Positions 33,072 to 43,255 of a stretch of 64,000 nucleotides of DNA are shown in pieces. Position 1 is the stretch's first letter; each line of letters opens with the position of its first letter. The DNA comes from Catonia carolina (lineage: Eukaryota; Arthropoda; Insecta; Hemiptera; Achilidae). Both the position numbers and the translations under genes were made by a program. Location of the stretch: positions 20,393,672 to 20,457,671 of the forward strand of contig JAQMRL010000015.1 in NCBI GenBank assembly GCA_035578175.1. Direction: 5' to 3'. The notes beneath the pieces are model-generated. The model did not search any database. It was not told the origin of the DNA and saw only the letters and a list, made by a program, of their open reading frames with translations.

Positions 33072-33113
33072 AAAAATCTGGTGTAAAACACTCACAGAAC
33101 TTTCTCTTGCCAA
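33072..33113 (-). repeat. Family H 3' end fragment
   Basis: AAAAATCTGGTGTAAAACAC then TTTCTCTTGCCAA is a 42-bp piece of the H 3' terminus, just upstream of two full copies. Confidence 0.75.
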
Positions 33114-33169
33114 AGGTGATAATGAACACTACATGAAACTCATGACATATGCCACTAGATGACATTCTA

Positions 33170-33315
33170 TTTTTACTTTCTCTTGCCTATATGAATATGT
33201 AGGAAGGAAAGTATTGTTTTCATGTCGATTTTTCGAAATCGAGTTTTCACCGGATCTATACGTTTTCAGACCCCCTGAATCCAAAAAACATGTTTTTAGC
33301 GATTGGTCTGTGTGT

Positions 33316-33356
<41 letters not shown>

Positions 33357-34145
33357 CAGAATATCTCAAGAACGGAACATCGTACGAACTTGAAACTTGA
33401 AACTTAAGTTACATACCACTACCGGACGCGACACGAACATTTTCATCAAAATCGGTCAACCGGAATAAATAAATAAATAGTTTATTCGTATAATTTTTCA
33501 GTTTTTTGCGATTTTCTCAAAAACTGGTCCTACGATTTGTTTTAAAATCGCCTATCTTACTCAATTTTTTATTCTCTACAAGATAGGGTAGGCGCCATGT
33601 CTGCTGAAATTCTCGGTGAGGCTGTTTTCACGTAAAAACGTTGTTTTTTTAAGATTACGGCTTTAATATAAATTTTAGCGCAAAAACTTATATAATAAAA
33701 GTTGTAGAGAATTTAAAAACCTACAACTTCTGTTTCAAACATTTTTTTGTATAACGCTTAGTTTAGCGGTAATTTGCGATTTTCTGTTTTTTTTCTCACG
33801 AAAACGTGAGAAAAATCGATTTTTTTAACATTTCGGTCTTAGTATGCATTTTACGACAAAAGTGTATATAATAAAAGTTATAGAAAATTAAAAGATCTAC
33901 AACTTTTGTTTAGAGCATTTTTCTCTACAGAGCCTAGTTTAGCGTGAAAGTGTGATTTTCCGTTTTTTTTAAGACAAATTGAGTTCGATTTTCATTTTGC
34001 GTCTTCCACTCATGATTAAAATAAGGTTATGTTTTTGAGGTTAGTTGTTGTTTATTTTTAATATTTTATTAATAATGTTAGGTTTATTAGTAATTATTTG
34101 CATTGGCAAGAGAAAGTTGTGTGAGTGTTTCACACCAGATTTTTA
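33170..34145 (+). mobile_element. Family H, full-length copy (subfamily 1), first of a tandem pair
   Basis: Complete ends. The (GT)n array is at 33308-33354. A small A-rich insertion (AATAAATAAATAAAT) replaces the usual AGTAGTAG near 33466-33480. It has the subfamily 1 variants (GCGGTAATTTGCG). It ends CACACCAGATTTTT only 7 bp before the next copy begins. Confidence 0.92.
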
Positions 34146-34152
34146 TTATGTA

Positions 34153-34307
34153 TTTTTACTTTCTCTTGCCTATATGAATATATAGGAAGGAAAGTATTGT
34201 TTTCATGACGATTTTTCGAAACCGAGTTTTCACCGGATCTATACGTTTTCAAACCCCCTGAACCCAAAAAACATGTTTTTAGCGATTGGTCTGTGTGTGT
34301 GTCTGTC

Positions 34308-34338
<31 letters not shown>

Positions 34339-34344
34339 GTGTGC

Positions 34345-34383
<39 letters not shown>

Positions 34384-35170
34384 AACAGAATATCTCAAGA
34401 ACGGAACATTGTACGAACTTGAAACTTGAAACTTAAGTTACATACCACTACCGGACGCGACACGAACATTTTCACCAAAATCGGTCAACCGGAAGTAGTA
34501 GTTTATTCGTATAATTTTTCAGTTTTTTGCGATTTTCTCAAAAACTGGTCCTACGATTTTTTTTAAAATCGCCTATTTTACTCAATTCTTTATTTTCTAC
34601 AAGATAGGGTAGGCGTCATGTTTGCTGAAATTCTCGGTGAGGCTGTTTTCACGTAAAAACGTTGTGTTTTTAAGATTACGGCTTTAATATAAATTTTAAC
34701 GCAAAAACTTATTTAATAAAAGTTGTAGAGAATTTAAAAACCTACAACTTCTGTTTCAAACATTTTTTTGTATGACGCTTAGTTTAGCAGTAATTAGCGA
34801 TTTTCTGATTTTTTCTCACGAAAACGTGTGAAAAATCGATTTTTTAAAGATTTTGGCCCTAGTATGCATTTTACGACAAAAGTGTATATAACCAAATTTA
34901 TAGGAAACTTAAAGATCTACAACTTTTATTTAACGTATTTTTCTCTACAGAGCCTAGTTTAGCGTGAAATAGTGATTTTCCGTATTTTTAAGCCAGACTG
35001 AGGTTGATTTTCATTTTGAGTGTTTCACTCATGATTAAAATAAGGTTATGTTTATTGAGGTTAGTTTTTTGTTTATTTGTAATATTTTATTACTAATGTT
35101 AAATTATATTGTAAATTATTTGCATTGGCAAGAGAAAGTTGTGTGAGTGTTTCACACCAGGTTTTTTTTT
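34153..35170 (+). mobile_element. Family H, full-length copy (subfamily 2), second of a tandem pair
   Basis: Complete ends. The compound (GT)n with GTCT and GTTT interruptions spans 34290-34382. It has the subfamily 2 variants (AGCAGTAATTAGCG, TTTTGAGTGTTTC). Because it belongs to a different subfamily from its left neighbour, the tandem is not a simple local duplication. Confidence 0.92.
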
Positions 35171-35384
35171 TTTAATTTACGTTAGGAAATTTTGTTGTAT
35201 GTTTATTTTGTTTGTAAATTTTTGTTTCTTTTCTTTTATGTAAATTTAGTGTAGATATAAAAAGCTGTTATTATAAGAGAATAAATAAGAAAATAAACTG
35301 ACTCATACCGGCGTAAAGGCTAGACCTATGCGGGTATTACGAAATAAGGTAGGATAAGATGATTCATTGTACTTGTTTTTAGCA

Positions 35385-35650
35385 ATAATAAATAAATAAA
35401 CAAAAAACTATATAACCTATGTTTTACCATGAGTAAACAATGTAAAATGAGAAACATAACCTAATTTTAATCACGAGTGAATGGCACATAATATAAATCA
35501 ACGTCTATTCGACTTAAAAATACCGGAAATCACTATTTGACGCTAAACTAAGCTCTGTAGGTTAAAAATGCTTGTAGTTTTTTTATTTTTTTTATAACTG
35601 AAATTATATATTATTTTTGTCGTAAAATTCATTACAAGTTAAAATTTAAA
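35385..35650 (-). repeat. Old family H 3' part
   Basis: Inverted H sequence (ACAAAAAACTATATAACC, TTTTAATCACGAGTGAATGG, GACGCTAAACTAAGCTCTGT) is strongly diverged and truncated. Confidence 0.65.
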
Positions 35651-36225
35651 TTAGGTAACAAAAGAAGACTGGACACAAAATCTTTTATCACAATTGGTCA
35701 ACTGAAAACAGTGATTTATTGCCCGAATTTTTCTCTATTTTGCAATTGTCTCATAAACGGCTCTAAGATGTTTTTTAAATCGTCTCATTTATTGCATTTT
35801 TTGTGTTCTATAAGATAAGGGTAAGTCCCATGTCTGTTGAAATTTTTGAGAAGTTCTCATGATAAACAATGTTTATTTTTTATCGCATTCTTTTATTTTT
35901 ATTGCATTGTTAATACTTACGCATTTTATGGCAATAGTGTTGTGTATATAGAATTAAAGTTTTAGGAAATTAAAAACCTTTTTAATTCAGTTAAAATAAT
36001 TAATACTCATAAATTAAAAACTTTCATTGTAAACATTTTTTTCTAAAACGTCATTTTTTTCTTAGTTTAGCGTCAATTAATTCTGTCTGTATTTTACTCA
36101 TCAAAATCTGTAAAAAACGCATTTTTTACGATTGCACCCTTAGTATGCATTTTACGTCAAAATTGTATTACAATAAAAGTTAAAGAGGAAAAATACAACT
36201 TCTATTTTAAAAATATTCTTCTATA

Positions 36226-37547
36226 CGAGGGGGTACCCAAAAGAAACCGGAATTATTTTTTAAAACTATTTATTTTTAATTTTTTTACAAAAGAACCTTA
36301 TCCCCTTCAAAATACTCTCCATTACAACTAATACATTTGTCCCACCGGTGCTTCCACTGTTCAAAACATTTTTGTACTCCTCTTCAGTGATGGCTGCCAG
36401 CTCATCCGTCGTTTTTTTCTTGACATCATCAACGTTGTTAAATCGGAGACCTTTCATGCCCCTTTTCATGCGTGGGAACAAGAAAAAATCACACGGAGCC
36501 AGATCGGGTGAGTACGGTGCGAGTGGTAGCAAAACCATGCCGTTTTTCGCCAAAAACTGGGTAACCGGGATTGCCGTGTGTGCAGGCGCGTTGTCGTGGT
36601 GGAAAAACCAGTCCCCTGTCTGCCACAAATTAGGTCTTTTACGACGAATGCTGTTTCGTAGTCTTCTTAACACTTCAAGATAAAAAGCTTGATTTACCGT
36701 CTGGCCTGGTGGAACGAACTCTGAATGGACAATTCCCCTCACATCAAAAAAACAAATCAGCATTGTTTTGATGTTCGATCTGACTTGACGACTTTTTTTT
36801 GGTCGGGGTGATAATGAAGTCTTCCATTGACTGGATTGTTGTTTGGTTTCTGGGTCGTACCCATAGCACCAAGACTCGTCACCCGTAATGATCTTTGACA
36901 TGAAATCTGGATCAGTTTCAAGCTGTTGTTTCAAATCACTACACGTTTCAATTCGACGTTTCTTTTGAGTGTCTGTCAGAACCCGAGGCACAAACTTGGC
37001 AGCGACTCTTTTCATTGTCAAGTCTTCTGTTAAAATGCGTTGGACTGAGCTCCAAGATAACCCACTAACCTGTGATATTTGGTCAATGGTCTGTCGTCGG
37101 TCTGTTCGTATAATTTCTTTCACTTTCACAACATTTTCGTCTGTTCGGGAAGTCGACGGTCGTCCAGAACGAGGTTTGTTCTCAATCGACATGTCGCCAT
37201 TTTTAAAGCGCAAAAACCAGTCGTACACTTGGGTTTTTCCAATAGCGTCGTCTTTGTAAGCTGTGTTCAACATTACAACTGTTTCCGCGGCGTTTTTACC
37301 GAGCAAGAAGCAAAATTTCACAGCCGCACGTTGTTCATTAAAACTTGCCATCATGAAAGACGACACGAGCACAAAACAGCACTAGCGAGAACAATCACTG
37401 CACGAGAACAGAACAAGCTAGATCAACAAACAAAAAGGCATTGAACTGGCAATGAGTAGCGCTACAAGCAGCCTAGTGGCGGGAATTTGTACTGCACAAG
37501 CTCCGCCCACAGCAGAGCTATTCCGGATACTTTTGGGTACCCCCTCG
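36226..37547 (-). mobile_element. mariner transposon, complete with both TIRs
   Basis: The TIRs start CGAGGGGGTACCCAAAAG and match for 28-29 bp with two mismatches. TA flanks both ends (36224-36225 and 37548-37549). At 1322 bp it has the normal size for mariner. A single transposase frame fills most of it. The target was an old H copy. Confidence 0.95.
36266..37351 (-). CDS. mariner transposase, nearly intact, C-terminal frameshift
   Basis: The protein would bind its TIRs in the nucleus and carry out cut-and-paste transposition into TA. The likely start is the ATG giving MASFNEQ; an upstream in-frame ATG adds seven residues. N-terminal helix-turn-helix region: residues about 1-110 (KTQVYDWFLRFKNGD, then RSGRPSTS and SWSSVQRIL). 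Linker motif: KFVPRVL, the WVPHEL equivalent. The catalytic triad sits in ITGDESW, HHDNAPAH and YSPDLAPCDFFLF, with exactly 34 residues between the second and third Asp (D34D). Near 36365-36375 a one-base loss shifts the frame, so the usual tail (FEQWKHRWDKCI and EYFEGD are readable in another frame, stopping near 36285) is replaced by about 30 unrelated residues. No stop interrupts the rest. This is a young copy, probably inactive or impaired; one sequencing error would also explain it. Confidence 0.9.
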   Translation of the reverse strand: MASFNEQRAAVKFCFLLGKNAAETVVMLNTAYKDDAIGKTQVYDWFLRFKNGDMSIENKPRSGRPSTSRTDENVVKVKEIIRTDRRQTIDQISQVSGLSWSSVQRILTEDLTMKRVAAKFVPRVLTDTQKKRRIETCSDLKQQLETDPDFMSKIITGDESWCYGYDPETKQQSSQWKTSLSPRPKKSRQVRSNIKTMLICFFDVRGIVHSEFVPPGQTVNQAFYLEVLRRLRNSIRRKRPNLWQTGDWFFHHDNAPAHTAIPVTQFLAKNGMVLLPLAPYSPDLAPCDFFLFPRMKRGMKGLRFNNVDDVKKKTTDELAAITEEEYKNVLNSGSTGGTNVLVVMESILKGIRFFCKKIKNK

Positions 37548-37570
37548 TAAAGCTGAGTTTAGCGTCAGTT

Positions 37571-38155
37571 AGTAATTTGACCCTACGGGTTGGCCTAGAG
37601 GTAAAGGCCAAGCCAATTGCTGTGAGCGCTGGGCTACGTATGCGCATACTTGACTTGGACCATGCATACCCCTCCGACCTACAGTTAGACGTACAGTCAG
37701 AGTGTTGTTGAAAATTGACAACACCCATTGTATTTTGTAGGCGTGCTGTTCCATTATTGATTACATACGCTGCACTATTGCAGTGCGTACAAGACTATAC
37801 TAATGTAGATGAACGTTTTGCTCAGCGCTCTCCTTACGAAAATCAGGCTATAAAGTCGTCACCGCGAGTCAGCTGTTTAACAGCTGATTTTTGAAGACGG
37901 AAGTTCCTAGTTCAAATTCTAGTAAAGTTAGTTAATTTTATACGAATTTGAATACTAGACAGTGAAGCTAATGGTGAACGTTGATGGTTGGGGTAACCAT
38001 ACTCTCTCAGAAATGGTGGGCCTTGGTCTGTACAAGACTATACTTCATTTATACGCATTACACATCGATCCTCATCTCATTGGGTCATGAGGTTGCTTAT
38101 TGTTCCGAATCGAACAGATTGCAACGAGCACACATTAGGGATAAAATAAAAGTTA
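37571..38155 (+). mobile_element. SINE5 copy with an internal 0.25-kb insertion
   Basis: The head GGGTTGGCCTAGAGGTAAAG is separated from its continuation GTCGTCACCGCGAGTCAGC (37854) by about 250 bp of GC-richer, unidentified sequence. A short TAAAG occurs at both edges. The rest includes CAGCTGTTTAACAGCTG, TTCAAATTCTAGTAAAG and a 3' end GAACAGATTGCAACGAGCAC. Confidence 0.65.
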
Positions 38156-38332
38156 GCAGTTTTCCATGCTTTTAAGTTTAACAGATTGATTTAAATTTGC
38201 ATAATTTCCTCATGATTAACACTAGGCTATGTTATTCATTTTAATTCTTTACCAATGATTAAACATAGGTTATATTATGGTTTATTATTAACATTGACAA
38301 GATAAAGTCGTGTGCTTGTTTCACACCAGTAT

Positions 38333-38797
38333 GCGTTTTTTTCTTTCAGTTACTTTACCATATCAGTTATTTATTGTTCAAATAAGTTAAAAAGATTGTA
38401 ACGTTTGTAAAAGGGACCTGAATCACAACTGGAACTTCCCATTTTCAATATTTAATCTTTAGCAAATAGAATGTAAGCGCATGACCGTTATTAATTTCTT
38501 GTATTTTGTTATTACCTGCTTCGTTTTATTTGTAACTAATCAATACAGAGTTGATGCTGTCAATTTTGAATTATTCCAACAGATAAGGATCAGTTTTCAT
38601 TAAATCAACAAATCAAAATCACTTCTGTCATTCATATGCCATGTTATAATACGCAGCAGTTGCTATTCATAACCAGGTAATTATAATTAATTTCAATTTA
38701 AGTAATTTTTTGTTCATTTAGCCTCTGTTGGAGAGTTTTCAAATATAATAAAATACATTTCCACAAGTTCATCCATCAATTCAAGTATTGATTTGTT
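38333..38797. other. Unassigned AT-rich stretch
   Basis: No recognised gene or repeat. Confidence 0.35.
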
Positions 38798-39617
38798 GCA
38801 ATATATTTTTACTTTCTCTTGCCCTATGTGAACTTATATGGAAAAAATCTGGTGTGAAACACTCACACAACTTTCTCTTGCCAATGCAAATAATTAATAA
38901 TAAACTTAACATTATTAATAAAATATTAGAAATAAACAAAAACTAACCTCAAAAACATAACCTTATTTTAATCATGAGTGAATGACGCAAAATGACAATC
39001 GAACTCATTTTGGCTTAAAAATACGGAAAATCACGCTTTCACGCTAAACTAGGCTCTGTAAAGACAAGTGCTTTAAAAAAAAGTTGTAGATCTTTTAATT
39101 TTCTATAAATTTAATTATATACACTTTTGTCGTAAAATGCATACTAAGACCAAAATGTTAAAAAAATCGATTTTTCTCACGTTTTCGTGAGAAAAAAAGA
39201 CAGAAAATCGCAAATTACCGCTAAACTAAGCGTTATACAAAAAAATGTTTGAAATAAAAGTTGTAGAATTTTACATTTTCTACAACTTTTATTATATAAC
39301 GTTTTGCGCTAAAATGCATATTAAAGCCGCAATCTTAAAAATAAAATGTTTTTACGTAAAAACAGCCTCAAGCAGAATTTCAGCAAACATGGCGCCTACC
39401 CTATATTGTAGAGCATAAAAAATGTAGTAAACCAGTTGATTTTAAAAAAAATCGTAGGACTAGTTTTTGAGAAAATCGCAAAAAAGTGAAAAATTATACG
39501 AATAAACTACTACTTCCGGTTGACCGATTTTGATGAAAATGTTCGTGTCGGGTCCGGTAGTGATATGTAACTTAAGTTTCAAGTTCGTACGATGTTCCGT
39601 TCTTGAGATATTCTGTT

Positions 39618-39668
<51 letters not shown>

Positions 39669-39962
39669 ACACACAGACCAATAGCTAAAAACATGTTTTT
39701 TGGGTTCAGGGGTCTGAAAACGTATAGATCCGGTGAAAACTTGATTTCGAAAAATCGACATGAAAACAATACTTTCCTTCCTATATATTCATATAGGCAA
39801 GAGAAAGTAAAAAGTAGGTATTGCTTTTATGTCGATTTTTGAAGTCGAGTTTTCACCGGAAATTTACGTTTATAGTCCGCTTGAACCCAAAAAAACATGA
39901 TATTTTAACAATAGGTATGTGTATGTATGTGTTTGAACAAAATATCTCAAGATCGGAATAGT
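38798..39962 (+). mobile_element. Old family H 5' part, split by a younger inverted H copy
   Basis: The 5' end TTTTTACTTTCTCTTGCCC and TGTGAACTTATATGGA stops at about 38842. The continuation AGTAGGTATTGCTTTTATGT, TTTTGAAGTCGAGTTTTCAC and TTTGAACAAAATATCTC resumes at about 39813 and ends near 39962 at a LINE tail. Confidence 0.78.
38843..39812 (-). mobile_element. Family H, full-length copy inserted in another H
   Basis: Complete inverted copy from AAAAATCTGGTGTGAAACAC to GGCAAGAGAAAGTAAAA, with a CA array at 39622-39677. It lies inside the A-rich point of an older H copy, so in its own orientation the target is a T run. Confidence 0.9.
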
Positions 39963-41720
39963 GTATTTATTTATTTATTTATTTAAGAAAGTATTACATG
40001 TATGAGAGCAACAGGTAAAGCCCAATACTGCTCTCTTAAAACATAATATATAACTCATACAATCTAACAATCTTATAATATATACAATAATGATGCTTCA
40101 ACTTCATAATCTACAAAATAATATATGAATGTGATGATGATAATATATGAATATGATGAATATATGAACATGATAAATATAATATTTTAATGTGATAGTA
40201 TAGTAATATAATTATGTAATAATATAATAGTATAAAATTGAATATAATACACATACACACAAATAAACATAAACATTTAAACAAAGCATTTGCTGTGAAT
40301 AAATTACAGTATATTTTAGAAAGAAAAGAAAAAAAAAGATTAAAGATAGAAATAAAAACGAAAAGAAAACATTAAGAAAAAAATATATCAGAACAGGAGC
40401 CATGGAACAAAAATTCGAATTTAGGAATAACTGAATACATTTTTTATAACTTAACTGATTGTCAAAAAAGGTCAATAATACTAACTAATTTTTCGTAAAG
40501 TCTCTTATAAATTGTAATTTATATTGTATAATACTGTTATTTATTTAAAAACTGAACACAGTTTTTTGTAAAAGATGACCGATTGTCAAAAAACGGATCA
40601 ATAATATTGTTACATTTTTTTTTTTTGCTTTTACGGCCATCAATGGACCACTTTAATCAAAACAGAAAAAGTTTTCAGAAACGTTTTCTAATAACTCTTG
40701 GTCTTGTGAGTTTCCTTTTCGCCCAGTAGGCTTTCATTCGCTCCGATCTTTGTCGGCGAATCTCGTCTGAAACGACTATTCCGGGTCTTCTATGTCTCGT
40801 TTCCTCATTGAACCTGGTGTGTGGGGATTTAAGGGATTTAATTTTGTCGGTCTGCAGAATTAGATCCTCTTCTGTGATGTTTAGTAGTTCCATATCTTTC
40901 TGTGTTTCCGAAATCCATTTTGGCGGTGCTTTATAATTTTTAAGTTTGGAGATAATCTGCTTCAGGATTCTGGTGTCAGGCATCCGCAGAAGGTGTCCGT
41001 AGTAAGACATCCGTTTTTTCCGCATTGTGTCAGTGATCGGCTCTATTGTTACATTTATTATAAAGTGTCAGCATTTTATTTACTGGAGAATTTTCATGGT
41101 ACAACGGTCTGTTTCTAGGAATGTAAAAAATCGATTAAACCTGGGTTTTAATAATGGAGCACTAGTAACATGTGCTCAATTACATCTGGTATATCAATTT
41201 TATTGTTCTAAATTTTGTAAATCAGTAAGAGTGAATTCAAGTCTCGTCTATTTGCAAGCGGAATTATATTAAACGATTTTGTCAGCTCATTAGTCGGAAG
41301 GGAATAATGACATTTATTTATGCTTTTTAAAATACAAATACCTTAGATACCTGTTCTGAATTTTTTCAGTTTTTAATTTAGCAACTATTGAATGAGGTTG
41401 CCATACAATTGATGCACATTCCAGTTTACTCCTTATTAATGACGTATATAACATAGTAATTACGTACATTAGAATCAGAAAAACATCGGGAATTTCTCAT
41501 GATAAAACCTAGAAGTCTGTACGCATCAATTATTAACAATTCAATATGCTTATCAATTTGGTCAATGTTTTTTGAAAAATCACCCCAAAATCTCTGATAG
41601 AACTGACACTTTCTAGGGAGCTACCGTTTATGTTGTATGCTGCCAACTGCTGATTTCTCTTACGCGTAAATAATACAGTTTTAGTCTTGCTCATGTTAAC
41701 AATTAGTTTGTTATGAGTAC
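39962..41720 (-). pseudogene. Jockey/CR1-like LINE, 5'-truncated, split by a second LINE
   Basis: In the minus sense, 41720-41330 encodes MSKTKTVLFTRKRNQQ, then SVSSIRDFGVIF, then LIRSKLECASIVWQP and KIQNRYLR. The last segments resemble the end of the RT region of Jockey/CR1 elements (YxSLVRSKLEYASxVWxP). The segment 41260-41060 adds a C-terminal FLYKI.NNKID.P.V.E-like part with stops. Below 40605 lies an AT-rich 3' UTR that ends in TAAATAAATAAATAAATA at 39962. At least three frame breaks make it inactive. A 13-bp TSD marks the second LINE inside it. Confidence 0.72.
40618..41043 (-). pseudogene. LINE C-terminal fragment with 13-bp TSD, nested in a LINE
   Basis: It is flanked by TATTGTTACATTT at 40605-40617 and 41044-41056. 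In the minus sense the frame reads EPITDTMRKKRMSYYGHLLR, then LKQIISKLKN, then RRQRSERMKAYWAKRK and a stop near 40675, followed by a short UTR (GTGGTCCATTGATGGCC) and an A tail. R..YYGH..R is the usual segment following the RT domain of several insect LINE families. The exact family is not recognised. Related C-termini occur at 42.4, 42.9 and 63.7 kb. It is 5'-truncated and dead. Confidence 0.85.
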
Positions 41721-41899
41721 AATATAATACTTAACTTAAGTTAGGTACTTCTGGCTTGACAGGCGACAAACTTGGAAGCATCACCTGCGTACAGAACGTT
41801 TAAAACGTAACTGTCGCTAGAAGCTATTCTTCTGCTTAATTAACCGTCCATCAAAATTGAACCTCCAATATTTAAATTGATATCATTGAAATTTGATTC

Positions 41900-42240
41900 C
41901 AAAATTTTAATTGACAAGAACCTTTTGAGACCAATCTGGACACTTATGGTGTCCAGCTCATTGGAGTAGTGGTAGAGAGCAACTTAAAGTCGATCCAAGC
42001 GTTTCAATTAAAATTCTTTAGACTTGCTTCTGGCGCTTCTTTTTATGTAAGAAATAAAACCCTCCACGACAATTTAATTCCGAAAGTAAAAAAATTAACC
42101 GAGTCCTTCAAAATTAAATTACACCAACAACTAGATGACCATCCAAACCAACTAGCCCGTGATCTAGCTACAAGGAACTTCCCAACTGTGCGAAAATGGA
42201 GGAGAGACCTCATGTTCTGAATAACGGACAACACCCGTAA
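41900..42240 (+). pseudogene. Jockey-like LINE C-terminal fragment
   Basis: The plus frame from 41969 gives LKSIQAFQLKFFRLASGASF, then YVRNKTLHDNL, then LDDHPNQLARDLATRNF and a stop at 42220. This matches the Jockey tail (IQ.FQSK.LR...GAP.YV.N..LH.DL, then HPN.LA). The upstream sequence degenerates (DLRPIWTLMVSSS-like, frames broken). A more decayed copy of the same segment is at 53.8 kb. Confidence 0.75.
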
Positions 42241-42439
42241 ATATAAACGGAGAATGTACCACTCCGTACCTCTTCTCCTTTGGGTAAAATTCCATACTGC
42301 CCGTTAAATATCATTTACGGAAACTGTGCAGCAACTTTGAAATTTTACAATACGGGGATAAAAATTACTGACAAAACAGTTGGGTTTAACTAGAGGACCC
42401 GACACAAACATTTTATTCGAAATCTGCTAACAAAATCAG

Positions 42440-42590
42440 CTAAGTACAACCAACTAGTCAAGACTAATATGGTAACATTCGAACCAAAAACCAGAAGAGT
42501 GTACAACAGGGTGTTTACTGACGAAGACCGGAAACAGAGGTCGGAACGTTTTAAGAAAATGTAGGCCAAACGATAGAAAGCCACGCTTAG
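42440..42590 (+). pseudogene. LINE C-terminal relic
   Basis: The frame reads VKTNMVTFEPKTRRVYNRVF, then DEDRKQRSERFKKM, a stop, and AKR. This is the counterpart of RRQRSERMKAYWAKRK in the fragment at 40.6-41.0 kb. About 50 codons remain. Confidence 0.6.
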
Positions 42591-42859
42591 GAGAGCGCGC
42601 TTTTCAAAGAAACCCAACGTTGGAACAGATCTAAACTTGAATTAGAGTGATTCTATGAGATCTCAGAAGTAAAAACAACCAACAAAACAATGAAAAAATT
42701 GTAGATGGAAATAGTTTTCAGAAAAATCGAAAATATCCCTCAGGAGTAAAGTTACTATCTTCATAGTTTGAAACAAGTGTAGTTGTTTAAAAATTATATA
42801 CCTATTATTATTGTTATTATTATGTGCGTATGGACCCTGATGGATCGCGCAAAGCATTC

Positions 42860-43240
42860 CGACTCATTTTTGGGAATTCTTTCTCATTTTCCATACTTCT
42901 CTCATTCTCTCCCCATGTGTTTGCTTCCTCTCCTCTGTCCACTTAGTCCCTGTCCTCCTAAGGACCTCATTCTCTGGCATCACATTCCACTCGTTTATCC
43001 TGTTTCTGAATGTGTTTCTGTCTCCAATACCTGTTAGGTCTATTTGTGCCTTATGTAAGTCTATTTTCACTTGTGTAATCCATGGTGTTGTTGATGTAAC
43101 TTGTTGTATGTAAGTAAGAATCTTGTTGGTGTGTCGTGTTGGGGGGAGTCTACTGATGTGTTCATAGAATTGCAGCCTTCTTTTCCGTATGTCTGCCGCT
43201 AGGTTAGACATCTTCTCGGTTGTTTTTCTGGAGTGAAGCC
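42860..43240 (-). pseudogene. LINE C-terminal fragment
   Basis: The minus frame RLHSRKTTEKMSNLAADIRK, then RRLQFYEHISRLPP, then TPWITQVKIDLHKAQID and GERMREVWKMRKN, ending at about 42864. It follows the same plan (RR..FY.H..R, then RM...W..R) as the 40.6-kb fragment but is a different family. No RT core. It abuts the fold-back element at 43256. Confidence 0.75.
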
Positions 43241-43255
43241 TGTAGCTGCTTTATA

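Larger units (their letters stand above)
35645..38332 (+). mobile_element. Old family H copy broken by a mariner and a SINE
   Basis: Diverged H sequence runs from the AATTGGTCAACTGAAAACAG box and TAAGATAAGGGTAAGTCCCA to AAATATTCTTCTA at 36223. It resumes after the mariner as AGCTGAGTTTAGCGTCAGTT (37550-37570). It resumes again after SINE5 at about 38200 (CATGATTAACACTAGGCTAT), ending GACAAGATAAAGTCG and TTTCACACCAGTA. Removing the insertions gives a contiguous, if decayed, H copy. Confidence 0.72.

Noticed and set aside
36348..37444. Plus-strand frames of 96-121 codons over the mariner
   Set aside because: They are antisense shadows of the transposase frame.
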